Positions 16,810-25,358 of a stretch of DNA of 64,000 nt are shown in pieces. The notes beneath the pieces were generated by a model, which was not told where the DNA came from, did not search any database, and was given only the letters and a program-made list of their open reading frames with translations. The translations under genes were made by a program, and so were the position numbers. Numbering within the stretch: position 1 is the stretch's first letter; each line of letters opens with the position of its first letter. This DNA comes from Kuafuiihalomonas sp050331295 (GTDB lineage Bacteria; Myxococcota; Kuafuiibacteriia; Kuafuiibacteriales; Kuafuiibacteriaceae), in contig JBHJGZ010000004.1 in NCBI GenBank assembly GCA_050331295.1, positions 310,001 to 374,000 of the forward strand, written 5' to 3'.

Positions 16810-17943
16810 TCAAGCTCGGCGGTTCTTCAGCAAACTCGACGCGAGGTTTCGTACGCCGGCCGGCACGTTCCTCGATTTGGCCACCGCCTTCAGATCGCGT
16901 CCATTGAGTGTCGGGACCAGCTTCATCGCATCCGGGAGCTGAGTCTTGGGGTTGTTCACCAGTGCAAGCTTCACTTGGTAGTTTCGGACCCAATTGTTCT
17001 TCTTATCTCGGAGTATGTGCATCAGGACATCCTGATGCACGGTCTTGGAGTTCGATGCGGCCACGATCTCGGGTTCGGTGATGGCGGGGCTGGTGATGGC
17101 GGCGAGGGCCACCAGCCGGTTCGTGTCCCGAAGGAGGAACGTGCGCACCTGCTTGTTGCCTCGGGTCGCGAAAGCCACCTTTTCGGCTGCGGTCATCAGC
17201 CGGATCTTCTGTTCGATTGTGAGCTCTTTTTCGTCCTCGGGAACGTCTTCTTCGTCCGTGATGAACGCGCGGTCGCGCTTTTCTTCCTCAGTCATGAAGC
17301 GCTCGTCCACCAGCTCTGGTGGGAGTGCGACATTCTGAGCCGCTTGGATGCGGTCGTCGCCGTTCAGACGAAGGAGAGCCGATTCGAACTCCCGGAGTCC
17401 TTCAAGAACCACTCCGTTTCGAATCAAAAAGTCCACCGCCCGCTCGACGTCCGACTTGATCGCAGCCGGATTCTCGATGACCGCTCGGACGATCTCGGGC
17501 TCCTGGAGGAGCCGAGCTTGGTTGGTGACGATATGGTCCGAGACGATGCGCTCGGAACACGTGCGAGCCACGCCGACAACCGCACTTGCCGGCAATGCAG
17601 GATTCAAGAGAAGCTTTTCGAGAAACATTTCTTCGCGTGCGAGAGCAGAAGAAAGATGGGCCAAAACTTCGGAGTGAAGCTTCGTGTCGGAAAGGACCGC
17701 ATTCGCGAGCCGAGGATCGAGGTTCTGTAAGCTCTTCTCGGCGGCGGTCCGGATCTTGTCATCCCCGTCCCATCGGAGGATGAATTGGGCAGTGACCAAG
17801 TCCGATGGCGCCATGGGCGCCATCCCACGGGCAGTCATCATTCGAATCGGTGCTGGCGCCTGATCCCCGACGTTGCGTTGAACTGCCTCCGGCAGTCCCT
17901 CGAAAGCGATCGGACATGGGCCCAACTCCGAAATTTCGGTCAT
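16810..17943 (-). CDS. alpha-helical repeat protein, unknown function
   Basis: 377 residues, soluble, without signal peptide or membrane helices. Several helix-pair units of 30-40 residues recur: KIRTAAEKSLQNLDPRLANA, EIVRAVIENPAAIKSDVE, LVALAAITSPAITEPEIV and QVKLALVNNPKTQLPDA, a pattern reminiscent of HEAT or leucine-rich-variant repeats. An acidic EEKRDRAFITDEEDVPEDEK linker sits in the middle. Its ATG overlaps the coaX stop (ATGA), so it is co-translated with coaX. I do not recognise a named family; a protein-protein scaffold is the likeliest role. Confidence 0.75.
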   Translation of the reverse strand: MTEISELGPCPIAFEGLPEAVQRNVGDQAPAPIRMMTARGMAPMAPSDLVTAQFILRWDGDDKIRTAAEKSLQNLDPRLANAVLSDTKLHSEVLAHLSSALAREEMFLEKLLLNPALPASAVVGVARTCSERIVSDHIVTNQARLLQEPEIVRAVIENPAAIKSDVERAVDFLIRNGVVLEGLREFESALLRLNGDDRIQAAQNVALPPELVDERFMTEEEKRDRAFITDEEDVPEDEKELTIEQKIRLMTAAEKVAFATRGNKQVRTFLLRDTNRLVALAAITSPAITEPEIVAASNSKTVHQDVLMHILRDKKNNWVRNYQVKLALVNNPKTQLPDAMKLVPTLNGRDLKAVAKSRNVPAGVRNLASSLLKNRRA

Positions 17944-18725
17944 GATCCACTCCTTCTGTCGTTGTTCATCTCGAACAGCAGTCGCAGACCATCCAATGTG
18001 AGGTCGTCTACGACTTCTTGAATCGTCCGGGAGGCGGTAGCGATGGTTGCAGCGAGGCCCCCGGTCGCGAGGACCCGGGCAGCAGGGGCATCCATTTCGG
18101 ACCGGATACGGTCGACGAGGCCGTCCACCAGCGCCGCGTACCCGAAGAACGCCCCGGATTGAATCGATTGAACCGTGGTTTGTCCGATGGCACGAGGCGG
18201 CCGGGCGATGTCCACTTTCGGCAGCTTCGCCGCACGGTGAACCAGTGCGGCCACCGCGAGATCCAGGCCGGGAGCGATGATCCCGCCCAGATACGCACCC
18301 GCTTCGTCGATGCAGTCGAAAGTGGTGGCGGTACCGAAGTCCACGACCACACATGGACCCGGGTAGCGATGATGCGCGGCGACCGCATTGACGATCCGAT
18401 CGGCTCCTACATCAGAGGGAGGTTCGTAGTGGATGGCAACTCCGGTTGTCAGGCTCGCATCGACCTGAATGGCATCGATCCCGAACAGCGTCGCACAGGT
18501 GCTCGACAAGACCGTCGTCAGCGCCGGGACGACCGACGCCATGATGATGGCGTCCACCGAACTCGGGGGAAAACCGGAATCCAGGAGGAGGTGCCGGACC
18601 AGGGTGGCGTACTCGTCTCGGGTTCGGGTCGAGAGGGTCTGGAGGCGCCAGGAACCCGCCAATTGGGCACCGTTGAACAAACCGAGGGTCACGTTCGTGT
18701 TCCCGACGTCGATCGCGAGGAGCAT
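17940..18725 (-). CDS. coaX: type III pantothenate kinase
   Basis: About 261 residues of the CoaX family (ASKHA fold). The phosphate-binding loop is LLAIDVGNTNVTLGLF at the N-terminus, followed by the substrate region PPSDVGADRIVNAVAA, the second phosphate motif VVVDFGTATTFDCI and the adenosine motif LATGGLAATIA. It phosphorylates pantothenate in the first step of CoA synthesis. ATG 18725 places the P-loop at residue 2 as in relatives; ATGs 18740 and 18764 are also possible. It is divergent from nuoA across 85 bp and overlaps the downstream repeat-protein start by 4 bp. Confidence 0.93.
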   Translation of the reverse strand: MLLAIDVGNTNVTLGLFNGAQLAGSWRLQTLSTRTRDEYATLVRHLLLDSGFPPSSVDAIIMASVVPALTTVLSSTCATLFGIDAIQVDASLTTGVAIHYEPPSDVGADRIVNAVAAHHRYPGPCVVVDFGTATTFDCIDEAGAYLGGIIAPGLDLAVAALVHRAAKLPKVDIARPPRAIGQTTVQSIQSGAFFGYAALVDGLVDRIRSEMDAPAARVLATGGLAATIATASRTIQEVVDDLTLDGLRLLFEMNNDRRSGS

Positions 18726-18810
18726 TCGGGGTGGCAGCATGGCTTCGGTGGGGGGTTGCGGCAAGGCGCCGGTTGCCTCGAAGACTGCGGAGGGCTATGC
18801 GGGTCAGCCG

Positions 18811-19164
18811 ATGAGCGCCTATTGGACCATTCTCGTGTTGTTGGGGGTGGCGGCGGCCATTGCGGCGGTTTTCTTCATCCTGACGTCGACGTTGGGTCCG
18901 CGGTCCCGAAACTGGCGGAAAGACGAGCCGTACGAATGCGGCAATATCCCGACCAAGCCGTTCCAACAGCGGGTCTCGGTTCGATTCTACATCGTGGCCC
19001 TTCTGTTCATCCTGTTCGATATGGAGGCTGTTTTCCTCTTTCCGTGGGCCGTCTCGTTCCAGGAGCTCGGAATGGCGGGCCTGTGGAGTATGATCACGTT
19101 CGTGTGTGTCCTCACGCTCGGCCTCGTGTACGTATGGAAGAAGGGAGCCCTGGAGTGGGAATAG
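18811..19164 (+). CDS. nuoA: NADH-quinone oxidoreductase subunit A
   Basis: 117 residues with three transmembrane helices and the family signature KDEPYECGNIP after helix 1, followed by RVSVRFYIVALLFILFDMEAV. The DMEAVFLFPWA segment is the conserved helix-2 end. NuoA is a small inner-membrane subunit at the junction of the peripheral and membrane arms of complex I. The frame is open further upstream, but ATG 18811 matches the usual family length. nuoB follows after 45 bp. Confidence 0.95.
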   Translation: MSAYWTILVLLGVAAAIAAVFFILTSTLGPRSRNWRKDEPYECGNIPTKPFQQRVSVRFYIVALLFILFDMEAVFLFPWAVSFQELGMAGLWSMITFVCVLTLGLVYVWKKGALEWE

Positions 19165-19209
19165 AACGCGTCGATCCGCTCGACGGCACTCGCGCGTTGA
19201 CGGTATGAG

Positions 19210-19767
19210 ATGTCTGCGATGACGACGGAAAGCTTGCTGGGTCACGAGGCCACGACGACCACCGTGGAAGCTGCCGAAGGGTTTTTCGGCCGGCTTCTCA
19301 ACAAGAACGAGACCGTTCACGAGGTCGTCAATTGGGGGCGCCGCTGGTCGTTCTTTCAGTACCCGTTTGTCACGGCTTGCTGCGGCATGGAGTACATGGC
19401 TACCGCCGGTCCCCGCTATGACTATGCTCGTTTTGGAGCCGAGCTTCCTCGCTTCTCGCCCCGACAGTCGGATCTTCTCATGGTGGTCGGAACCATCACC
19501 CACAAGCAGGCTCCTATCCTCCGAAACATCTATGAGCAGATGGCGGAACCGAAATGGGTCATCAGCTTTGGCGTATGTGCGTCGAGCGGCGGCTTTTATC
19601 GAAACTATGCCACCGTACAGGGCATCGACACCATCATCCCCGTCGACGTGTACATTCCAGGATGTCCGCCTCGGCCAGAAGCGGTTCTCGACGCCATCAT
19701 GATGCTTCAGGACAAGATCAAGACGGAGCGGAGGCCCCTCTTGCCGGTGGTGGAGTCACAGCGTTGA
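19210..19767 (+). CDS. nuoB: NADH-quinone oxidoreductase subunit B
   Basis: 185 residues. The four N2 iron-sulfur-cluster cysteines are visible in TACCGMEYMA (two), GVCASSGG and YIPGCPPRPEA. The N-terminal 25 residues are a non-conserved extension with Thr/Glu. NuoB passes electrons to quinone at the base of the complex I peripheral arm. The stop overlaps the TTG start of nuoC (TTGA), suggesting coupled translation. Confidence 0.96.
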   Translation: MSAMTTESLLGHEATTTTVEAAEGFFGRLLNKNETVHEVVNWGRRWSFFQYPFVTACCGMEYMATAGPRYDYARFGAELPRFSPRQSDLLMVVGTITHKQAPILRNIYEQMAEPKWVISFGVCASSGGFYRNYATVQGIDTIIPVDVYIPGCPPRPEAVLDAIMMLQDKIKTERRPLLPVVESQR

Positions 19768-20267
19768 GTCAGGTCGCAGTCGACCGGCTGATGGAGAAGT
19801 TCGGCACCGAGGTCACATCAAATCATGCCCAGCATGGCGACGAGACGGTATTGGTGCGCCGAGACAAGCTCGTCGAGCTCATGACCTTTCTCCGAGACGA
19901 CGACATCACCCGTTTCGAGATGCTGACGGACCTGACCGGCGTCGACTACCTTGGAAAGAAAGAGCCTCGGTTCGAAGTGGTTTACCACCTCTACTCACTC
20001 TCCGTGAACCATCGGCTACGGCTGCGGGTCGAGGTGGACGAGGCCAGCGAGGAGTGTTGGGTTCCTTCAGTTATCGACGTGTGGCGGTCAGCCTACTGGA
20101 TGGAAAGAGAGGCATGGGATCTCTATGGGATTCGTTTCAAAGGACATCCCGACCTTCGCCGAGTCTTGATGTACGAGCAATTCGAGGGCCACCCCTTGCG
20201 AAAAGACTACGAAACCGAGCACCGGCAACCGCTCATTCCTCCGCGGGAAGGGAAGCAGCACCTCTAA
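19764..20267 (+). CDS. nuoC: NADH-quinone oxidoreductase subunit C
   Basis: 167 residues of the 30-kDa NuoC family: FEMLTDLTGVDYLGKKEPRF, VVYHLYSLSVNHRLRLRV, then the family signature SAYWMEREAWDLYGIRFKGH and PLRKDYETEHR. It stops at about 167 residues, so it is the separate NuoC and not a NuoCD fusion. The most likely start is TTG 19764, overlapping the nuoB stop; ATG 19791 would trim nine residues. No nuoD follows; lepA does. Confidence 0.95.
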   Translation: MSQVAVDRLMEKFGTEVTSNHAQHGDETVLVRRDKLVELMTFLRDDDITRFEMLTDLTGVDYLGKKEPRFEVVYHLYSLSVNHRLRLRVEVDEASEECWVPSVIDVWRSAYWMEREAWDLYGIRFKGHPDLRRVLMYEQFEGHPLRKDYETEHRQPLIPPREGKQHL

Positions 20268-20269
20268 GC

Positions 20270-20290
20270 TCTGTTTCGCCCGGAAACAGA
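20270..20290 (+). promoter_or_regulatory. intercistronic hairpin between nuoC and lepA
   Basis: A perfect 8-bp stem (TCTGTTTC with GAAACAGA) closes a 5-base loop (GCCCG) and fills most of the 31-bp gap. It starts 3 nt after the nuoC stop and ends 8 nt before the lepA start. There is no U-run, so it is better read as an mRNA processing, stability or translation-control element than as a terminator. Confidence 0.55.
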
Positions 20291-20298
20291 AACACACC

Positions 20299-22122
20299 AT
20301 GAGTCGAACCGAAGACGTCCCCCAAGAGCGCGTTCGCAATTTCTCCATCATCGCCCACATCGATCACGGCAAATCCACCCTGGCCGACCGCATTCTGGAG
20401 AAGACGGGGGCGTTGTCGGCGCGAGAGAGCTCCGCTCAGTGGCTGGACAAGATGGATCTGGAGCGCGAACGGGGCATCACCATCAAAGCGCAAGCGGTCC
20501 GTCTGCTCTACACCGCCAAAGACGGGCTGACCTACCAGCTGAACCTGATCGATACACCCGGACACGTGGATTTCGCGTACGAGGTGTCACGGTCGCTCGC
20601 TGCCTGCGAGGGCGCATTGTTGGTGGTGGATGCCGCTCAGGGAGTGGAGGCTCAGACCCTCGCCAACGTCTACCTGGCGGTCGACCAGGATCTCGAGATC
20701 GTCCCTGTGATCAACAAAATCGACCTTCCGTCGGCCCGTCCAGACGAAGTTCGGGACGATATCACCGAGGTTGTGGGCATCGACGGCGACCAGGCGATTT
20801 TGACGTCGGCCAAGACGGGGGAGGGTATCGAAGATGTGCTTGAGGGCATCGTGCAGCGTATGCCGCCGCCGGAAGGAGACCGAAATGCGCCCCTCAAGGC
20901 CCTGTTGATCGACAGCTGGTTCGACCCGTATCGTGGCGTGATCTGCCTGGTACGGATCGTGAGCGGTCAGCTCAAGAAGCGACAGCAGGTCGTATTCGGT
21001 CAAAACCGAGAGAAGCCGTTCGAGGTTCAGGATGTCGGTGTATTTTCGCCCCACGCTACGCCGGTGGAGTGGTTGGCAGCGGGCGAGGTCGGCTTTTTCG
21101 CAGCCGCGATCAAGGAGGTGCGGGATGCGAAGGTCGGGGACACTGTGTTCGACGCCGGGAGCGACGGTCTAGAGCCGCTGCCCGGGTTTCGGGACGTGAA
21201 ACCCATGGTCTACGCCGGCTTTTTTCCCATTCAGAGTTCGGGATACGACGCACTCCGCGACGCTCTCGAGAAGCTGCGCCTGAACGACGCGGCGTTTTCT
21301 TTCGAACCGGAATCGTCGCAGGCGTTGGGTCTCGGTTTCCGCTGTGGCTTTCTCGGTCTGTTGCACATGAACATCGTCCAGGAACGGCTGGAGCGAGAGT
21401 TCAACACCGAGCTCATCACCACCTCCCCCACGACGGTGTACCGCGTGACGCTCAAAGACGGAGGAACCATCTTCGTGGACAATCCCGCTTCGCTCCCCCC
21501 GTCCGACCAGATCGAGTCCATCGAGGAACCGATCGTTTCGGTCAAGATGCACACGCCGACCGAATACGTTGGCCCAGTGATGCGATTGAGCGAAGACCGG
21601 CGCGGGACGCAAACCGGGCTGGAGTACATCGGCACCCAGCGAGTCGTGGTCAACTATGACCTTCCGTTCGCTGAAGTGGTCTATGACTTCTTCGACAAGA
21701 TGAAGTCGGCGACCAGAGGCTATGCGTCCCTGGACTACGAGTTCTCGGGATATCGGTCGGCGCCCCTGGTTCGCCTCGATGTGCTCTTGAACGGAGAGAA
21801 AGTCGACGCGCTATCCATCATCGTGCACCGGGAGCGGGCCTATGATCGTGGCAAACTGCTGGCCGGAAAGCTGCGAAAGATCATCCCGCGCCAGCAGTTC
21901 GACGTTGCGATCCAGGCGGCGATCGGAAGCAAAGTGATAGCCCGGGAGACCGTGAAGGCCTACCGCAAGGATGTGACCGCCAAGTGCTACGGTGGCGACA
22001 TCTCGCGAAAGCGTAAGCTGCTCGAGAAGCAGAAAGAAGGTAAGAAGCGCATGAAGCAGGTGGGCGCGGTGGAGGTGCCGCAAGAAGCCTTCTTGACGGT
22101 CTTGCGAGTCGACGACGAGTAG
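20299..22122 (+). CDS. lepA: elongation factor 4 (back-translocating GTPase LepA)
   Basis: 607 residues. GTPase motifs are AHIDHGKST (G1), RERGITIKAQ (G2), DTPGHVDF (G3), NKIDLPSA (G4) and TSAKTGEG (G5). They are followed by the EF-Tu-like domain 2, the EF-G-like domains III and V, and the LepA C-terminal domain (RAYDRGKLLAGKLRKIIPRQ, ending DVTAKCYGGDISRKRKLLEK). It acts on the ribosome during elongation. It sits 31 bp after nuoC and 6 bp before lepB; the lepA-lepB pair is widely conserved. Confidence 0.97.
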   Translation: MSRTEDVPQERVRNFSIIAHIDHGKSTLADRILEKTGALSARESSAQWLDKMDLERERGITIKAQAVRLLYTAKDGLTYQLNLIDTPGHVDFAYEVSRSLAACEGALLVVDAAQGVEAQTLANVYLAVDQDLEIVPVINKIDLPSARPDEVRDDITEVVGIDGDQAILTSAKTGEGIEDVLEGIVQRMPPPEGDRNAPLKALLIDSWFDPYRGVICLVRIVSGQLKKRQQVVFGQNREKPFEVQDVGVFSPHATPVEWLAAGEVGFFAAAIKEVRDAKVGDTVFDAGSDGLEPLPGFRDVKPMVYAGFFPIQSSGYDALRDALEKLRLNDAAFSFEPESSQALGLGFRCGFLGLLHMNIVQERLEREFNTELITTSPTTVYRVTLKDGGTIFVDNPASLPPSDQIESIEEPIVSVKMHTPTEYVGPVMRLSEDRRGTQTGLEYIGTQRVVVNYDLPFAEVVYDFFDKMKSATRGYASLDYEFSGYRSAPLVRLDVLLNGEKVDALSIIVHRERAYDRGKLLAGKLRKIIPRQQFDVAIQAAIGSKVIARETVKAYRKDVTAKCYGGDISRKRKLLEKQKEGKKRMKQVGAVEVPQEAFLTVLRVDDE

Positions 22123-22128
22123 AACGGG

Positions 22129-23088
22129 ATGTCGGTAAGGCAGCAGAAAAAGCGCGCGAAGGAGCTGCGCAAGGCGGTTCGGCGGTTGGTAGACAAGCGC
22201 GCCGGCGGCCTCCGAGAAGCGGATGTGCAAGCCATCGAAAAGTGCCTAACCGACCTGGACGGTGCGTTGGATGCCGGTCAACCCGATCGACTTCAGGCCG
22301 CCATGGAAAGCTTGGAGCAGCGGGCGCAGCGCTCATTGGGATACGAGCGCAAGAGCTCCGTCCGTGAAATGGTGGAGTCGCTCCTGGTCGCCGTTGCGGT
22401 GGCTTTGGTGCTCAGGGCTTTCGTCGTGGAGCCATTCAAGATTCCCACCGGTTCGATGATCCCGACCCTATTGGTCGGAGACCATATCTTTGTCAGCAAG
22501 TTCGCTTACGGTTTTCGGGTGCCCCTTTCGAACGCTTGGTTTGCCACTTGGGCGACGCCGGAAAGAGGCGACGTGATCGTGTTTCGCTACCCGGAGGACC
22601 AGAGCAAGGACTACATCAAGCGCGTCGTGGCAGTCGCAGGCGACGAGGTTTACACCGACGGTATCGACGTATTCGTCAACGGAACCCGCTTGCCCCGGGA
22701 ACAGCTCGAACGATTCGAGTACCTGGAAGAGGGAGAAGGGGGTCCGATGCTCGGATCCCGCGACGCCCAGCGGTTCGCCGAATCCGCCCTGGGCTCGTCG
22801 GCGTCATACACGGTCCTCTACGAGGACCGACCGGTTCGGCCGGGATGGCCGTCGGGGGCCAGTCCGCCCGGGCTGCGGTGTTCCAATGGCCCAGTGCCGC
22901 GACGCCGGTGTCGGGTCGCAGACGACTATCTTTTCGTCATGGGGGACAACCGGGACAACAGTCAGGATAGTCGATGGTGGGGGGGTGTGCCGACCTCCTT
23001 TGTCAAGGGAAAGGCTCTCTTCATTTGGTGGTCGTACGGCCCGCGGTCCGGCATCCGCTGGACGCGCTTGGGTCGCGTGGTGCCTTGA
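22129..23088 (+). CDS. lepB: signal peptidase I
   Basis: 319 residues. A long basic/helical cytoplasmic N-terminus of about 80 residues precedes one membrane helix (VESLLVAVAVALVLRAFVV). Catalytic Ser is in IPTGSMIPTL, catalytic Lys in DYIKRVVAVAGDEV, and the C-terminal box is MGDNRDNSQDSR. A 60-70-residue insertion separates the Lys and GDNRDNS boxes, as in larger Gram-negative LepB proteins. It cleaves Sec signal peptides at the outer face of the inner membrane. It is only 6 bp from lepA. Confidence 0.95.
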   Translation: MSVRQQKKRAKELRKAVRRLVDKRAGGLREADVQAIEKCLTDLDGALDAGQPDRLQAAMESLEQRAQRSLGYERKSSVREMVESLLVAVAVALVLRAFVVEPFKIPTGSMIPTLLVGDHIFVSKFAYGFRVPLSNAWFATWATPERGDVIVFRYPEDQSKDYIKRVVAVAGDEVYTDGIDVFVNGTRLPREQLERFEYLEEGEGGPMLGSRDAQRFAESALGSSASYTVLYEDRPVRPGWPSGASPPGLRCSNGPVPRRRCRVADDYLFVMGDNRDNSQDSRWWGGVPTSFVKGKALFIWWSYGPRSGIRWTRLGRVVP

Positions 23089-23100
23089 GGGGATGACGAC

Positions 23101-23119
23101 GACCCGGCGACGCCGGGTC
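23101..23119 (+). terminator. possible transcription terminator after lepB
   Basis: GACCCGGC and GCCGGGTC form an 8-bp GC-rich stem with a 3-base loop 13 nt past the lepB stop. The tract that follows is CT-rich with short T runs, not a strong U tail, so rho-independent function is plausible but uncertain. Confidence 0.5.
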
Positions 23120-23205
23120 TGACCCCTACTTTCCTTTTGACTGAGCGTTCGGGGTGCTACAAGACGAGACCGGCAAAGTCGCTGGATGAAGGGAGTCGTG
23201 AACAC

Positions 23206-23751
23206 GTGCCGGACCGGAAAGAAGTTCGACTAGCGGGTGCCGGAACCCACGGAATGATCGAAGCGGGCCTCGTGCTCCAGGTCGCGGCCGCCATCTATGA
23301 CGACCTGAACGCCCACCATGTGCAGAGCTATGGCCCGGAGGCGCGGGGGAATGCGGCGCGCTCAGAGGTGATCATCTCCGACGGCGACATCGATTATCCC
23401 AAGGCGACGCAAGTGGATGCCATGGTGGCCACGACTCAAGAGGCCCTCGAACAGTACGCGAGCGACCTCAAGTCCGACGCGGTTGTTTTGGTGGACCAGG
23501 ACATCGAGCAGCTGCCGGACCTGGGAGGACGGAGAGCGCATCGACTGCCCTTCGGTCGGGCGGCTGAGGAGCGGCTCGGCAAGCGCAACCTGATCTTCGT
23601 CGTGGCGCTGGGGGCGTTGATCGAAGCGACGAAGGTGGTTTCGAAGCCAGCACTGGAGGCTGCGATGAAGGATCACGTTCCTCGAGGCGGGGAAGAGCTG
23701 TATATGGCAGCTCTCGAGGAAGGTTATCGCCTCGGCGCCGGTCTGTCCTAA
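23206..23751 (+). CDS. 2-oxoacid:acceptor oxidoreductase gamma subunit (KorC-like), orphan
   Basis: About 181 residues matching the gamma (EKR) subunit of pyruvate/2-oxoglutarate:ferredoxin oxidoreductases. It has the nucleotide-like loop RLAGAGTHGMIEAGLVLQ, then QSYGPEARGNAARSEVIISD and IDYPKATQVDAMVATTQEAL. The usual GGQG of the loop is GTHG here. Alpha and beta (thiamine-diphosphate) subunits are not in this window. A GGGAG 10 nt before GTG 23206 supports that start over ATG-like codons further up. ndk follows 28 bp later. Confidence 0.82.
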   Translation: MPDRKEVRLAGAGTHGMIEAGLVLQVAAAIYDDLNAHHVQSYGPEARGNAARSEVIISDGDIDYPKATQVDAMVATTQEALEQYASDLKSDAVVLVDQDIEQLPDLGGRRAHRLPFGRAAEERLGKRNLIFVVALGALIEATKVVSKPALEAAMKDHVPRGGEELYMAALEEGYRLGAGLS

Positions 23752-23779
23752 CCAGGTCCGATTCCAAAGAGAGAGCACA

Positions 23780-24202
23780 ATGGCCATTGAACGAACGTTG
23801 AGCATCGTCAAACCCGACGCGGTAGAGAAAGGCGTCATCGGGAGCTGTCTTGCCCTGCTGGAGCAGGCCGGTCTTCGCATCGTGGCGACCCGGATGCTTC
23901 ACTTGAGTCAGAAACAAGCCGAGCAGTTCTATGCCGTGCACAAGGAGCGGCCCTTCTATCGCGACCTGGTGACGTTCATGACCAGCGGTCCGGTGGTGGT
24001 TTCGGTTCTCGAAGGGGAAGACGCAATCGCCGTCAATCGTCGCACGATGGGCGCGACCGACCCCTCCAAGGCGGACGACGGGACCATCCGAAAGCGCTTC
24101 GGAACCAACATCGAGCGGAATGCCGTCCACGGCAGCGATGCGCCCGAGACCGCTGCAGTGGAGGTCGCGTTCTTCTTCCCCGCCTCAGAACTGCACAGCT
24201 AG
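23780..24202 (+). CDS. ndk: nucleoside diphosphate kinase
   Basis: 140 residues, the normal size. It begins IERTLSIVKPDAVEKG and contains RPFYRDLVTFMTSGPVV, GATDPSKADDGTIRKRFG and the active site NIERNAVHGSDA with the phospho-His. It equilibrates nucleoside tri- and diphosphates. The rlmN GTG start lies one base after its stop, so the two are probably co-transcribed. Confidence 0.97.
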   Translation: MAIERTLSIVKPDAVEKGVIGSCLALLEQAGLRIVATRMLHLSQKQAEQFYAVHKERPFYRDLVTFMTSGPVVVSVLEGEDAIAVNRRTMGATDPSKADDGTIRKRFGTNIERNAVHGSDAPETAAVEVAFFFPASELHS

Positions 24203-24203
24203 C

Positions 24204-25328
24204 GTGGCTCCGCCTGTACGCCCGGTCCCGGCCGAAGGGACCGAGGAGGCCAAACAACGGCCCGATCTTCGTACCTTGAGCACCAATCAGGTCCGCTCCC
24301 TCTTCGATGCCTGGGGCGAGCCCAGCTATCGTGCCGATCAGGTGCTGCGATGGGTTCACCGACGAGGAGCCCGATCCATCGAGGAGATGAGTGATCTGTC
24401 CAAGGCGCTTCGCGGCCGCCTGGCCGAGACCGTGACGTTATCAAGCCTGACCATCGCCAAGTGTGAGCTTGCTCGGGATGGGACCAGAAAGTACGCCTTT
24501 CGAAGCGCCCGGGGCGACGTGGTGGAATCCGTTTTCATTCCCGACGCTTCGGCTCCGGGCCGAAACAGCCTGTGCATTTCCTCCCAGGTCGGCTGCGCGA
24601 TCGATTGTCAGTTCTGCCTGACGGCTTCCCTGGGGCTCATCCGAAACCTGGGTCCGGGAGAGATCGTCGAGCAGGTCATTCGCGTGGACGAAGACCTCCG
24701 CCGGCACGGCCTTTCTCAGAGCGTCAACAACGTCGTGCTCATGGGCATGGGGGAACCGTTGGCCAACTTCCGTTCGGTCGTCGATGCCCTGCGGCTCATG
24801 ACATCGGACCTTGGGCCTGGGCTTTCTTCACGACGGGTCACGGTTTCCACGTCGGGCCTTGCGCCTCGGATCCCCAGGCTGGGAGAGGAGGTCCCCGTCC
24901 AACTCGCAGTTTCGCTCAACGCGACGACGGACGACGTGCGCGACCGGATCATGCCCATCAACAAGACGTATCCCATCGACGTGGTGCTCGACGCCTGCCG
25001 TCGCTTTCCCCTGCCGCCCCGTCGTCGGATCACCTTCGAGTACGTGCTCTTGAAGGACATCAATGACAGCGATGCCGATGCTCGTCGGCTGGTGCGGCTA
25101 CTCAAAGGTCTGCGGTGTAAGGTCAACCTGATCCCCTTCAACGAGCACCCCTATGTCCCTTTCCGTCGTCCGTCGCTCGGACGCGTCCAGCGTTTTCAGG
25201 ACCTGGTCAGTGCGTCCGGCCTCAGCGTATTCGTTCGGACTCCCCGAGGAGACGACATCAGCGCGGCGTGCGGTCAGCTCGGTGTGGAGGTCGACGCTCC
25301 GAAGCGTGTCCTCCACGTGTTGTCTTGA
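24204..25328 (+). CDS. rlmN: dual-specificity RNA methyltransferase RlmN
   Basis: 374 residues beginning at GTG 24204. The N-terminal accessory domain is recognisable (TNQVRSLFDAWGEPSYRADQ). The radical-SAM CxxxCxxC is in CAIDCQFCLTASLG, followed by NNVVLMGMGEPLANF and the SAM-binding strand VTVSTSGLAPRIP. The late methyl-carrying Cys is in DDISAACGQLG. RlmN methylates C2 of adenosine 2503 in 23S rRNA and A37 of some tRNAs. A second, divergent family member lies at 50440-51456 on the other strand. Confidence 0.95.
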   Translation: MAPPVRPVPAEGTEEAKQRPDLRTLSTNQVRSLFDAWGEPSYRADQVLRWVHRRGARSIEEMSDLSKALRGRLAETVTLSSLTIAKCELARDGTRKYAFRSARGDVVESVFIPDASAPGRNSLCISSQVGCAIDCQFCLTASLGLIRNLGPGEIVEQVIRVDEDLRRHGLSQSVNNVVLMGMGEPLANFRSVVDALRLMTSDLGPGLSSRRVTVSTSGLAPRIPRLGEEVPVQLAVSLNATTDDVRDRIMPINKTYPIDVVLDACRRFPLPPRRRITFEYVLLKDINDSDADARRLVRLLKGLRCKVNLIPFNEHPYVPFRRPSLGRVQRFQDLVSASGLSVFVRTPRGDDISAACGQLGVEVDAPKRVLHVLS

Positions 25329-25358
25329 GTCTGAATGGCCTGCGGGCTATGGCGACCC

